64,000 nt of DNA from Candidatus Cloacimonas sp. Lineage in GTDB: Bacteria; Cloacimonadota; Cloacimonadia; Cloacimonadales; Cloacimonadaceae. The stretch lies in assembly GCA_035403355.1 (NCBI GenBank), contig DAONFA010000003.1, positions 98,702-162,701 of the forward strand, given 5' to 3'. Shown here one piece after another: positions 52,845 through 60,399 of this stretch (position 1 is its first letter; every line of letters begins with the position of its first letter). Under the pieces are notes generated by a model. It was given only the letters and a program-made list of their open reading frames with translations, had not been told where the DNA came from and made no database searches. Position numbers and translations under genes: made by a program.

Positions 52845-52950
52845 TCAATAAATGCGGAGCTTCAGCGAGCTCCGACTACACAAATTTCTAAACCTTCTAA
52901 ACCTTCTCAACACTCTAAACCTTCTCAACCTATTAAATTCGTTCAACCAT
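52845..52950. repeat. Hairpin plus CTAAACCTT 9-bp repeats
   Basis: CGGAGCTTCAGCGAGCTCCG (52855-52874) is an imperfect-loop inverted repeat (arms CGGAGCT/AGCTCCG). It is followed by five 9-mers CTAAACCTT/CTCAACCTT (52887-52945), the reverse complement of the GTTGAGAAG family at 5041. It lies just after the flippase stop on the minus strand. Confidence 0.75.
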
Positions 52951-52983
52951 ATTAACTCATACTGTAATTTTTATATATTATGT

Positions 52984-54528
52984 TTATGGCTCGGTTGGGG
53001 AAAAAGAATGGTGCATTTGTAATTTATGAATTCCTTGGCTTGCATAACCTTTAATAGTTTGTCGCTCAGAATTATCCATTCCTAAAAAATATATTGAAGC
53101 AAAGAGAACTATTTCTGAAATAATACTTATAATAATAAAACGTAACAAGCCATAAGAAAATGCATTTTTTATGATAAAAAGAGGAGTTACTGTTAAGCAA
53201 ACAAGGAGTATTTTAAATGTAGATCTTTTTAAGAATTCAATTGCATCATAGTTTAAAATAACTTTTAGCAGAATCTGATTCGTTATAAAGGTTAAAAAAG
53301 CAGTGAAAAGATAAATATAGCTAATAATATAAGGTGGATGACCCATTTTATAAGCAATGTATGCTAAAGGTAAACACAGAAGAGTAATACCACTATTAAT
53401 TATTTTAAACAATGCAATTTTACCAGAAGCGTGAATCAATGGACCTATACCAAATTGACTTGTAGCAATAATTGATTTTATTAGCATGGCTTGAACGAAT
53501 GTTATCGTATATTCTGGAACCTCTTTAAGCCATGAGTTGAGTATAAAATCAGTTTCTAAGAGAATTGGCAGCATAGGTATTGCCATTAAAAAAAAAGAGA
53601 ATTTAGAAGATATAATAACTAATTTACTTGCTCGTTTATGATCTCCTGCACTATAACTTTTTGTTATCTGTGGAATAATTGCTTGCCCTAAGCTCTGTGC
53701 AAATGATCTTACGATTGAATTTACTTGATTAGCAATACCAAAACTGGCATTTAATATAGTGCCAAAAAACCGATTAATAATAATTGCTGATCCTTGATTT
53801 TCCCCAACAATTGCAGCAACTTCAATAGAATTCCATCCCGTAAAACCAAGCATTTCTTTGTACTTTACCCAATCCCTACATAATTGCCATTTGACTGTAT
53901 TAAAATATGTCTTTAGACAATATGCAATATACATTATAGGATTTAGGGCATGAATGATAGTTATAAATATTACATAATATCTTAAATGATTCCCTGGCAA
54001 ATAAATTAATAATATGGATAATAATAAAGTTAGTATTTTAGTAGATATTTCAATGGGAACAGTGATAGAAAATTTCTCTTTTGCAACGAGTAGACCTTGA
54101 AAGGGGGTGCCAATAATAATACAGACGGTATTTAGAATGGAAAAAATAAAGGTAAATACAGCATCATTCAATTTCCCTTCAGGGATTTTTAAATAGTGAT
54201 AGATATAATATAGACCAACAGTTAAAGCTAATATAACAAATAATATTGAAAGCAGTAGATGAATACTCAAGCTTATATTAAATATTTTATTGCTATCTCC
54301 ATTTGGCTTCCCCTCTTCATAAGCAATAAATCTATAAGTAGTTGTTATCATAATGGTATTGACAAATGCCATTAAAGACACAACACCACCAACTACATTA
54401 TATAATCCATAATCCGAAGCACCTAATGCCATAAGAACGAATCGCGAAGTAAAAACTCCTGCGATCATTGATACAACAAGACGAATATAGAGATAGAAAC
54501 TGTTCTTTATGATAAGTTTATTTGACAT
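52984..54528 (-). CDS. Polysaccharide flippase (Wzx-like, MOP superfamily)
   Basis: A 514-aa membrane protein with about 12-14 hydrophobic segments. The N-terminus NSFYLYIRLVVSMIAGVFTSRFVLMALGASDYGLYNVVGGVV is typical of Wzx/MATE-like oligosaccharide flippases, as is the mid-protein VGENQGSAIIINRFFGTILNASFGIANQVNS. It would carry the lipid-linked repeat unit across the inner membrane for the Wzy-like protein. It is the first (most upstream) gene of the minus-strand locus, so the main promoter is probably just before it. Confidence 0.88.
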   Translation of the reverse strand: MSNKLIIKNSFYLYIRLVVSMIAGVFTSRFVLMALGASDYGLYNVVGGVVSLMAFVNTIMITTTYRFIAYEEGKPNGDSNKIFNISLSIHLLLSILFVILALTVGLYYIYHYLKIPEGKLNDAVFTFIFSILNTVCIIIGTPFQGLLVAKEKFSITVPIEISTKILTLLLSILLIYLPGNHLRYYVIFITIIHALNPIMYIAYCLKTYFNTVKWQLCRDWVKYKEMLGFTGWNSIEVAAIVGENQGSAIIINRFFGTILNASFGIANQVNSIVRSFAQSLGQAIIPQITKSYSAGDHKRASKLVIISSKFSFFLMAIPMLPILLETDFILNSWLKEVPEYTITFVQAMLIKSIIATSQFGIGPLIHASGKIALFKIINSGITLLCLPLAYIAYKMGHPPYIISYIYLFTAFLTFITNQILLKVILNYDAIEFLKRSTFKILLVCLTVTPLFIIKNAFSYGLLRFIIISIISEIVLFASIYFLGMDNSERQTIKGYASQGIHKLQMHHSFSPTEP

Positions 54529-54573
54529 CTTCGATTAAAGTACTTTGATATGTTATTTTTAATATCCCTTCAC

Positions 54574-54579
54574 ATTATA
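54574..54579 (-). promoter_or_regulatory. Possible -10 element upstream of the flippase
   Basis: TATAAT on the minus strand in GCTATAATGTG, 46 bp before the flippase start, in an A/T-rich gap of about 200 bp (54529-54734). No convincing -35 box at the right spacing, so this is weak. Confidence 0.25.
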
Positions 54580-54706
54580 GCTACATAAAATGTGTTTCTT
54601 AGAAAACTATCATTGTAGCTGATTAACAAGAATTAATATGCCCTATTTGAGATGATAAATAATTAATAGAAGTTAAAAAATATAGAGTTAGAGAGTTTAG
54701 AGTGCG

Positions 54707-54735
54707 GAAGTTCAAAGTTCAAAGTGCAAAGTTCT
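54707..54735 (+). repeat. TTCAAAG 7-bp repeat (left of four-helix gene)
   Basis: GGAAGTTCAAAGTTCAAAGT then GCAAAGTTC. The inverted partner is 55110-55232. It touches the stop codon of the four-helix-bundle gene. Confidence 0.88.
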
Positions 54736-55109
54736 TAGTTGGGGTGTTCAGAGTTCTTAAGGTAACGGATAAAACCGCCAATCAATCTTTTGATACTATT
54801 TAGTTTTAACATTAGTTCATTGTGCTGATTTAAATCTATATAATGAATATCTAAAGCAACATACAAAAGGGATTCAACTTCAGAAGCAGAACGAAAAGAA
54901 TAACTTAGAAATTGAAGAAATGATTTCTTTGAACCACTATCAAAACCCTCGGCTATATTGGACATAATAGAAACGGATGCTCTTTGAATCTGATCTCTAA
55001 AACCGAAATCTTTTTGTGAATTACCTTCTGAAAAAATATGATAAACATCAGCTACGAAAATTCGCGCTTATTTCCATGCTTCAATATCTGAAAAACTTTC
55101 TATCTTCAC
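54735..55109 (-). pseudogene. Four-helix-bundle protein (23S rRNA intervening-sequence type) with internal stop
   Basis: From a GTG at 55109 one frame of 124 codons gives KIESFSDIEAWK, a stop codon (TAA, codon 14), then ARIFVADVYHIF...FGFRDQIQRASVSIMSNIAEGF and FLQFLSYSFRSASEVESLLYVAL. This is the TIGR02436/23S-IVP four-helix bundle family, normally 115-130 aa and without the stop; a single GAA-to-TAA change explains it. A shorter product from the internal ATG at 54965 (76 aa) would lack the first helix. No rRNA gene is nearby. The gene is bracketed by inverted heptamer repeats. Confidence 0.8.
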
Positions 55110-55232
55110 AACTGAACTCCTGCACTTTGAACTTTGAACTCCTGCACTTTGAACTTTGAACTCCTGCACTTCTGCACTTTGAACTTTGAACTCCTGCACT
55201 TCTGCACTTTGAACTTTGAACTTTGAACTCCA
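55110..55232 (-). repeat. TTCAAAG heptamer array (right of four-helix gene)
   Basis: About 15 units of TTCAAAG/TGCAAAG/TGCAGGAG type on the minus strand (GAACTTTGAACTCCTGCACT on the plus strand), ending near 55232. Confidence 0.9.
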
Positions 55233-55235
55233 GTA

Positions 55236-55988
55236 CTGCCTACAGCTTCGCCCCGTGGCTTATGCATTCTGGGTTGCATAAGGCGTTAAAAGATATGGCT
55301 GGTAGAGTATTATATTCTAAAAGGGAATAGATTTCGTTTCAAGTAAGGAATGACAACAAGTAGGAGCAGTATGACAAAAAGCTGGTACAGAAGGATAAAA
55401 AGCAGGTGCAGAAGGATAAAATGCAGAGCAGATAAAAAAATTGACTTCTAAATTACCCTTTGATGAGGTAACTGAGAAGTCATATTGATTATGTCTAAAG
55501 TTCTTTGCTGTCCTGTATTTTATCGGTATGTTAGCCATAGTTTTATAATACTCTCGTTTATATTTTTCATAATTGAGTTCATAATTGAAATTGGGGCTGG
55601 AGCTGTCAATATATTTTTTGCATGGGAAACGAGATTTAGAGTGAACTGGGATAGAGGAGAGAAAGATAAGATAAAGTTGGATAAGAGGTTAGCTATGTGG
55701 AAAAAAATATAATTCTCTCACAGATTACACAGATTGCACAGATAAAAAAAGAGAATAGGTAGGGGATGAACAGGATTATATTAGCTGATGGCGGAGGGCG
55801 GAGAGCGGAGAGAAAAAATACCTCTCACAGATTACACTGATTACACAGATAAAAAATGATTGTGATTAAGGGCAAAGAGGAAGGTTGATAAAAGGATAAA
55901 TAAAAGGATCAAAAAAAGGATTTAACTTGACGCAGATTAGGTTAATGAGAAAAAGGTAAAAAAAGGTAATAGCTGGTAAATAAAGAAG
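55236..55988. other. Intergenic stretch with several repeat pieces
   Basis: Contains AGAAGGATAAAAAGCAGGTG-type near-repeats (55386-55425), CTCTCACAGATTACACAGAT units at 55715-55740 and 55832-55855, TAGGGGATGAACAGGATT at 55762-55780, and GCGGAGGGCGGAGAGCGGAG (55791-55811). Two short overlapping frames (minus 55317-55538, plus 55485-55712) were seen but have no family features. No gene is supported. Confidence 0.6.
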
Positions 55989-57653
55989 ATGATATCTATA
56001 GTAATAGACAGTAAAGTAAGTCGGTGGACAAGGGAAATAAAATATGTGTTTGGCTTTATGTTCCAGACCCTGGGTTATAACTTTCGTTTTCTGGAAGAGC
56101 TGGAAGAGCTGAAAGCAAACGATATTTTGCTGATATATGGTTACACAGAGCCAACTCCTGAAGAATTAAAAGGTCTGGCTAAGCATTATATCACATTTTT
56201 CATTCCCTGCGATCCGGATTTTTTTGACAACAAAGCATACAGTGCAGACCGTTTGCGTAGATGTATGCGGGAAATAAAGTTACTGAATATAACGCCTATT
56301 GTTTCAGCCCGCAAATTTGAATACCCTGCGGAAAATTATACGGAAAGTGACATTAGCGGAGGAAAAATCAATTTTGACTTGGTGGGTAACATCTTTTTGC
56401 ATTTGAGCAATCTGGAAGAAAGTAGTGATGCCGGCTCAATGGAAAATGGCTATTATCCTGATAGTGCCAGTGTTTTTTACAACTATCGAGAAACACCAAT
56501 TGTAGATAATTTGCTGTGGCTGGTAGATTCGCTGATCAAAGAACACTGCCGCGCTAAAAATACTTGCATTGCTCAAAAGTTATTATGGCCCTCGGCTCAA
56601 CAAGCAGCTGTGCTTTTATCACATAGTATAGATGATTTGCAAAAATGGAATGCCTCTTCGCTAATCCTTTCCCTCCCTGACGATTTGGCAAGGTTATTTA
56701 CTTTTCGCTGGAAACAATTGGCACATACGCTGAAAGGTAAACTTCAATATCTTTTTACTAACTACGAGCTTAACTGGAATTTTGATGAGTTTTTAAATCA
56801 GGAAAAGGACTCCAATTGTCGTAGCACATACTATCTGGCAACCGAGGCAAATGAAGATATTGATTACTCTCTGGAAGATCCTGATCTGCAGGAAGAAATT
56901 CAGAAAATCTTGCATAGCGGAAATGAAATAGGTCTTTTGGCAACTGCTGATAAGCTTAATCAGGATGATTATTTAACCCGCAAACAAATTCTTCTGCATC
57001 TGCTGGGTAAAGAAAAACTGGGAATTAGGCAACTGAACTATAAAATCAATAACACAATCCGGGAATTACAAAACAAAATTTCTCCTGCTTTTAGCCAGAG
57101 CACAGCGTTTCAATCACTTCCCGGATACAAAAACGGAATGAGCTTACCCTGGCAACCCTGGGTAAACGGAACTAAAATGGATTATTGGGAATTGCCTACA
57201 ATTTATCGTGATGAATATTTGAAGATTAATAAACATAACTATCTGCAACTGGAAGATGCTAAACACCAACTGAAAAAGTTCTTCCAAAATGCAGTGCGCA
57301 CTCATAGCATTTTCAGTATGGATTTCACGATTGCCAGTTTCAGCAATATCAGCTATATGAATAAACTTTATCCTTATCTTTTGGCACTGATCAAAAGTGG
57401 AAAGACCTATCTGGCTACGGCAGGTGAATTAGTTGACTGGTGGGAAAAAAGAAACCGGGTGACAATCAATGAAAGCGAAGATCAGATTTGTCTGATGTTT
57501 CCGGACGATTTGGATAGTTTTACGCTGTGCTTGCATGGAAATCCAAAAATTAAAGAAGTAGCTGAAATGCCGGCAAAGGTGATGGGAAACCAAGTACAAT
57601 TTACGAATGTCAAAGCGGATTCTATAGCGGTGATCGTGGTGGAAGGGAAATGA
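55989..57653 (+). CDS. NodB-fold protein with degenerate active site
   Basis: A 554-aa protein laid out like DUF7033-type polysaccharide deacetylases. The N-terminal part (1-200) has KYVFGFMFQTLGYNFRF and NDILLIYGY, and a NodB-like part from about residue 210 contains AVLLSHSIDDLQKWN, STYYLATEANEDIDY and SGNEIGLLATADKL. In active enzymes the first is HDVD/HSVDD and the last is GHEIGLHxS; here the metal-binding His is replaced (G-N-E-I-G-L-L-A), so metal-dependent catalysis is doubtful. It is the first gene of the plus-strand block, ahead of a glycosyltransferase and a WecA-like enzyme. A binding or structural role is possible. Confidence 0.65.
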   Translation: MISIVIDSKVSRWTREIKYVFGFMFQTLGYNFRFLEELEELKANDILLIYGYTEPTPEELKGLAKHYITFFIPCDPDFFDNKAYSADRLRRCMREIKLLNITPIVSARKFEYPAENYTESDISGGKINFDLVGNIFLHLSNLEESSDAGSMENGYYPDSASVFYNYRETPIVDNLLWLVDSLIKEHCRAKNTCIAQKLLWPSAQQAAVLLSHSIDDLQKWNASSLILSLPDDLARLFTFRWKQLAHTLKGKLQYLFTNYELNWNFDEFLNQEKDSNCRSTYYLATEANEDIDYSLEDPDLQEEIQKILHSGNEIGLLATADKLNQDDYLTRKQILLHLLGKEKLGIRQLNYKINNTIRELQNKISPAFSQSTAFQSLPGYKNGMSLPWQPWVNGTKMDYWELPTIYRDEYLKINKHNYLQLEDAKHQLKKFFQNAVRTHSIFSMDFTIASFSNISYMNKLYPYLLALIKSGKTYLATAGELVDWWEKRNRVTINESEDQICLMFPDDLDSFTLCLHGNPKIKEVAEMPAKVMGNQVQFTNVKADSIAVIVVEGK

Positions 57654-57975
57654 AAAAACCTCACGCAGATTACGCAGATGACGCAGATAAAAAAGATAAA
57701 GGGCTCTCACAGATTACACAGATTACACAGATAAAAAAAACAGGAAGGTTGATGTCCTCATCAACCAAAAAGAGAATAGGTATGGGATGAACAGGATGAA
57801 AGGGATTTTCAGGATAAAAAAGATAAAGGGCTCTCACAGATTACACAGATTACACAGATAAAAAAACAGGAAGGTTGATGTCCCCGTCAACCAAAAAGAG
57901 ATACAGGAAGGTTGATGTCCTCATCAACCAAAAAGAGAACAGGAAGGTTGATGTCCTCATCAACCAGAATGGGTT
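57654..57975. repeat. CACAGATTACACAG repeats with GGTTGATGTCCTCATCAACC hairpins
   Basis: Starts 7 bp after the preceding stop with CACGCAGATTACGCAGATGA, then two copies of GGGCTCTCACAGATTACACA. Four 20-bp palindromes GGTTGATGTCCTCATCAACC lie at 57747, 57873 (one wobble change), 57910 and 57946. Each has 8-bp arms and a 4-base TCCT centre. Confidence 0.9.
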
Positions 57976-58017
57976 AATGTGAAATTTGGGGGTAAAGAAA
58001 TAGCGCGGTTGGAAGTG

Positions 58018-58202
58018 GAACGACGAGGACGTCGTTCTTCCGGATTTTGTGAACGACGAGGACGTCGTTCGTCCGGGTTATATGAACGACGAGGACATCG
58101 TTCGTCCGGGTTTTATGAACGACGAGGAAGTCGTTCTTCCGGATTTTATGAACGACGAGGAAATCGTTCTTCCGGGTTTTATGAACGACGAGGACGTCGT
58201 TC
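58018..58202. repeat. Six-copy 33-bp array of GAACGACGAGGACGTCGTTC hairpins
   Basis: Copies begin at 58018, 58051, 58084, 58117, 58150 and 58183, exactly 33 bp apart, joined by TTCCGGATTTTAT-like spacers. Copies 1, 2 and 6 are perfect palindromes around AGGA; copies 3-5 have one or two changes near the centre. The array runs in frame into the next gene but ends 22 bp before its proper ATG. Confidence 0.93.
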
Positions 58203-58224
58203 TTCCGAAGATAAAAGGATAGAG

Positions 58225-59340
58225 ATGAAAAAGGTATTGCATATACAGTTACTGCCAATACTATCCGGGGTGCAGAGATTTTCTTTGCATTTATTGGATG
58301 GCTTGGATAGCAATGAATTTGATGTCCAGGTTGCCTGTAAGCCGAATGGTGAATTTGTGGACGAAATTAAAGCCAGGGGTTATCAATATATTCCTTTGCC
58401 TACTTTTCGTCATCAGATATGCTTTGGGGACATCTTTACCTTTTTCCACTTACTATATATAATTAAAAAGCACCGTTTTGATATTGTGCATACCAATGCT
58501 TCCAAGCCAGGATTTTTAGGTCGTTTAGCTGCCCGTTTAGGTAAAGTTCCGTTAATTATTCATACAACACATACTTTTCCTTTTCTGGAACAGCAAAAAC
58601 CGATAACTTACAAGTTCTTTACTACTTTAGAAAGGATTGGCAACCGGTTGGGTGATTACAATATTTTCGTGAATAATTCTGATCGGTTGAAATCCCTAAA
58701 GATGGGCTTAATCAAACCGGAAAAAGCAATTACTATTTACAATGCACTTCCTCCAACATTAGCAACTGCCTTACAGGAAATTGCCCAAAACCGAAAAAAA
58801 CCGGAACAGGAAATTATTATTGGTTCCACTTTAAGGTTTTGTCCTCAAAAAAATGTAATCAATTTAATAACTGCTTCTTGTAATGCCTGTTTACAGGAGC
58901 AAAAATTAAAATTCATCTATTTGGGTGAGGGTGAATATTATGAATTGTGTAAAGCCATTATTCACAGTTACGGTTTGGACGAGCGGATATTGCTTCCGGG
59001 TTGGGATAAAAATGTTTTGCCCTGGTTGAAGGTCTTCAATGTTTTTGTTCTCTATTCGCGTTGGGAAGCGATGCCTTTCAGCATCATTGAAGCAATGCAT
59101 TCAGGGTTGCCGATAATTGTTTCCGACCTGCCTTCTCTTTTGGAATTGGTGGATAGCCAAACAGGTTATATTGTTCCTTTAGATAATAATGCAGAGCTGG
59201 CAAAGACCTTTATAGAAATAGCCCAGGATTTTGAGACCGCGTATCGGAAAGGCAAGGAAGCAGCAAAAAAGATCGCCGCAATTTGTTCTTATGAGAAAAT
59301 GGTTAATGCTTACAGAGAACTTTATCTTTCAGCTAAATAA
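58225..59340 (+). CDS. Glycosyltransferase family 4 (GT-B)
   Basis: 371 aa from the ATG at 58225, which follows AAGGATAGAG and begins KKVLHIQLLPILSGVQRFSLHLL, a normal family start. A longer frame from 57979 would add 82 residues of translated hairpin repeat (ERRGRRSSG units), judged non-native. Family motifs are VHTNASKPGFLGRLAARL, IIGSTLRFCPQKNVINLI and the donor site VLYSRWEAMPFSIIEAMHSGLPIIVSDLPSLLELV. It is followed after 12 bp by the WecA-like gene, suggesting that the two start or extend a lipid-linked glycan. Confidence 0.87.
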   Translation: MKKVLHIQLLPILSGVQRFSLHLLDGLDSNEFDVQVACKPNGEFVDEIKARGYQYIPLPTFRHQICFGDIFTFFHLLYIIKKHRFDIVHTNASKPGFLGRLAARLGKVPLIIHTTHTFPFLEQQKPITYKFFTTLERIGNRLGDYNIFVNNSDRLKSLKMGLIKPEKAITIYNALPPTLATALQEIAQNRKKPEQEIIIGSTLRFCPQKNVINLITASCNACLQEQKLKFIYLGEGEYYELCKAIIHSYGLDERILLPGWDKNVLPWLKVFNVFVLYSRWEAMPFSIIEAMHSGLPIIVSDLPSLLELVDSQTGYIVPLDNNAELAKTFIEIAQDFETAYRKGKEAAKKIAAICSYEKMVNAYRELYLSAK

Positions 59341-59352
59341 TAGAGAACAACG

Positions 59353-60399
59353 ATGATAAACATATACTTACTGATTATAATTGAAGCGGTTATAATTCAT
59401 CTGTGCACGCATTTGTTATTCCCGCTTAATGTGAAAATTTCCACAAAATTAAAGCTCATTGCTCATCCGAATGAGCGTAAAATTCATAAAATGCCAATTC
59501 CCGAAGCAGGTGGTTTGTGTTTTGCTTTGCCTATTATTTTAGCCCAGGCAACTTTTGGCTTGATCAGCGGAAATTCAGAACCGGGTAATATGCTTTTAGA
59601 GCTTTCAGGAGTAGGAGTTCTGGCATTATGTTTTGGAGTTTGGGATGATCGTTTTGAAAGTCCTCCTCCTTATAAACTTTTGTGGCAAATTACCTTAGGC
59701 ATTATTATGTATTTATTTGGCTATCGGGTTTTGTATCTGACTAATCCTTTCGGAGCGCACTTTATTTTGGGGTGGTTATCCTTTCCGGTTACTGTTTTAT
59801 GGTATTTAATAGTAATCAATGCTATCAATTTTATTGACGGTATAGATGGTTTAGCTTGTGGAATAACGATTATTGTAAGTGCCGTTTTAATTGTAATTGG
59901 CATCAAAGAACAGAATCAGCTGGTAATTGCTATTTCTTCTTTTTTACTGGCGGGAAATTTAGCTTTTCTGCGTTATAATTTCTATCCGGCAAAAATTTTT
60001 ATGGGAGAAACGGGGTCTTTATTTATCGGGCTGAATATAGCTGCAATTTCCACAGCGGGAACTTCCCAATTTAAAGGAATAACTTCTATAACTTTGATGG
60101 TTCCGTTAACGGTGATGGCTGTTCCTTTAATTGATTTTGTGCTGGCTGTTTTCAGGCGTTTGCATTACGGAGATATGTTTCATTCCGATAAAGAGCATAT
60201 TCATCATACGATGTTGGATTTTGGCTTTTCTCAAAAGACAATTGCGATTATAATATATTTAGTAACCTTGCTTTTTGGACTTATTGCCATCGGCTTTTCC
60301 TTTTCTTCCAAAAAGATTGTTTTTTCTTTGCTTTTAGGGCTTTTTGCCATGATGGTTGTGATTGCCTATTTAATTATGCGACAGGAGCGAAAACGATGA
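59353..60399 (+). CDS. Undecaprenyl-phosphate GlcNAc/HexNAc-1-phosphate transferase (WecA/MraY family)
   Basis: A 348-aa polytopic enzyme with about 10-11 membrane segments. Conserved marks: PNERKIHKMPIPEAGGL (the loop near residues 38-55), FGVWDDRFESPP (Asp pair), INAINFIDGIDGLACG (catalytic Asp motif), MGETGSLFIG and the His motif HSDKEHIHH. It transfers HexNAc-1-phosphate from UDP to undecaprenyl phosphate in the inner membrane, starting glycan assembly. It is distinct from the sugar transferase at 13161, so the window encodes two different initiating enzymes. It overlaps the next gene by 4 bp. Confidence 0.9.
   Translation: MINIYLLIIIEAVIIHLCTHLLFPLNVKISTKLKLIAHPNERKIHKMPIPEAGGLCFALPIILAQATFGLISGNSEPGNMLLELSGVGVLALCFGVWDDRFESPPPYKLLWQITLGIIMYLFGYRVLYLTNPFGAHFILGWLSFPVTVLWYLIVINAINFIDGIDGLACGITIIVSAVLIVIGIKEQNQLVIAISSFLLAGNLAFLRYNFYPAKIFMGETGSLFIGLNIAAISTAGTSQFKGITSITLMVPLTVMAVPLIDFVLAVFRRLHYGDMFHSDKEHIHHTMLDFGFSQKTIAIIIYLVTLLFGLIAIGFSFSSKKIVFSLLLGLFAMMVVIAYLIMRQERKR

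Noticed and set aside
52855..52874. CGGAGCT...AGCTCCG hairpin as a transcription terminator of the flippase gene
   Set aside because: No following T run on the flippase strand was seen, and it lies more than 100 bp past the stop; left as a repeat-associated hairpin.
55317..55712. Two short frames on opposite strands (73 and 75 codons)
   Set aside because: They overlap each other, one is low-complexity (FYPSAPAFYPS), neither has family features.
58018..58202. 33-bp periodic palindromes as a CRISPR array
   Set aside because: Spacer sequences are nearly the same in every unit and only about 13 bp long.
57974..58258. Minus-strand 94-codon frame (RKNDVLVVHK repeats)
   Set aside because: Antisense of the 33-bp hairpin array, no start context or family.
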